Source: Agrobacterium sp. RAC06
GTDB taxonomy: Bacteria > Pseudomonadota > Alphaproteobacteria > Rhizobiales > Rhizobiaceae
Direction of reading: 5' to 3'
DNA: 64,000 nucleotides
Assembly (NCBI RefSeq): GCF_001713475.1
Contig: NZ_CP016499.1
Span: forward strand, 1,240,001-1,304,000
Below, one piece after another: positions 63,958-64,000 of this stretch (its first letter is position 1; each line of letters begins with the position of its first letter). A program made the position numbers and the translations under genes. The notes below the pieces were generated by a model, which made no database searches, was not told where the DNA came from, and saw only the letters and a program-made list of their open reading frames with translations.

Positions 63958-64000
63958 CTAGAACAGGCTCATCTGCCCGTCGCCGGACTTGTCCGCGATG
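63958..64000 (-). CDS. C-terminal tail of a minus-strand gene, possibly a DNA polymerase IV-like clamp-binding protein
   Basis: Only 13 codons before the stop are in the window, reading IADKSGDGQMSLF. QMSLF fits the bacterial sliding-clamp-binding consensus QL[S/D]LF, often found at the C-terminus of Y-family polymerases such as DinB (Pol IV). Identification rests on this motif alone. A small hairpin GGGAAGC/GCTTCCC (63928-63943) lies just past the stop. Confidence 0.4.
   Translation of the reverse strand, partial: IADKSGDGQMSLF

Overview
The window is GC-rich, densely coded chromosome from an alphaproteobacterium, almost certainly a member of the Rhizobiaceae (Rhizobium/Agrobacterium/Sinorhizobium group). 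The evidence is gene order and content: pepA-holC divergent from lptF-lptG-lptD-surA-pdxA-rsmA; fabD-fabG-acpP-fabF-mltG-yicC-gmk; rpsF-rpsR-(DUF2232)-rplI-dnaB; alr-radA-cvpA-purF; psd-pssA. A RIME-like palindromic repeat and a second short rhizobial-type repeat are also present. Genus cannot be fixed from the sequence alone. I saw no tRNA, rRNA, CRISPR array, prophage or insertion sequence.

Layout. 1-8.5 kb: a partial GST gene, a DinB-fold protein, a chemoreceptor translationally coupled to a small membrane-anchored protein, a GGDEF-like protein with a ruined active site, an ABC-F ATPase and a second chemoreceptor. 8.5-18.3 kb: holC and pepA (minus strand), then the outer-membrane/LPS assembly operon lptF-lptG-lptD-surA-pdxA-rsmA with overlapping starts and stops. 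18.3-24.2 kb: a NIT-domain chemoreceptor and a choline-sulfate module (LysR regulator divergent from choX-betC). 24.2-30.8 kb: the fatty-acid synthesis cluster plus mltG, yicC and gmk, all on the minus strand. 31-33.1 kb: an aldo/keto reductase and a cation/Ca2+ exchanger. 33.2-37.7 kb: the rpsF-rpsR-DUF2232-rplI block and dnaB. 37.7-39.6 kb: azlCD with an AraC-type regulator. 39.7-45.3 kb: alr, a ParDE toxin-antitoxin pair, radA, cvpA and purF. 45.3-50.1 kb: an SDR, an EamA transporter, a diguanylate cyclase and cysS. 50.1-52.8 kb: a VapBC pair heading a tightly overlapping run with a 39-residue membrane microprotein, two tandem GFA-family zinc proteins and prolyl aminopeptidase. 52.9-64 kb: cimA, rarD, a LOG-family protein, a large LysM/Ig-like membrane-anchored protein, an Atm1-type ABC exporter, a PAS-GGDEF protein, psd-pssA, a small protein, and the tail of a gene ending in a sliding-clamp-binding-like motif.

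How it fits together: most of the window is core envelope, lipid and information-processing metabolism (LPS export, fatty acid and phospholipid synthesis, peptidoglycan precursors and trimming, replication and repair). Signalling genes are interspersed: three chemoreceptors without che partners, and three GGDEF-type proteins. Two toxin-antitoxin pairs sit directly inside housekeeping transcription units. No large new mobile or defence system is visible. The most promising little-described items are the mirror-image internal duplication in the LysM protein (56330-58432), the 99-residue protein coupled to a chemoreceptor (2502-2801), and the VapBC/microprotein/GFA/Pip overlap chain (50090-52825).
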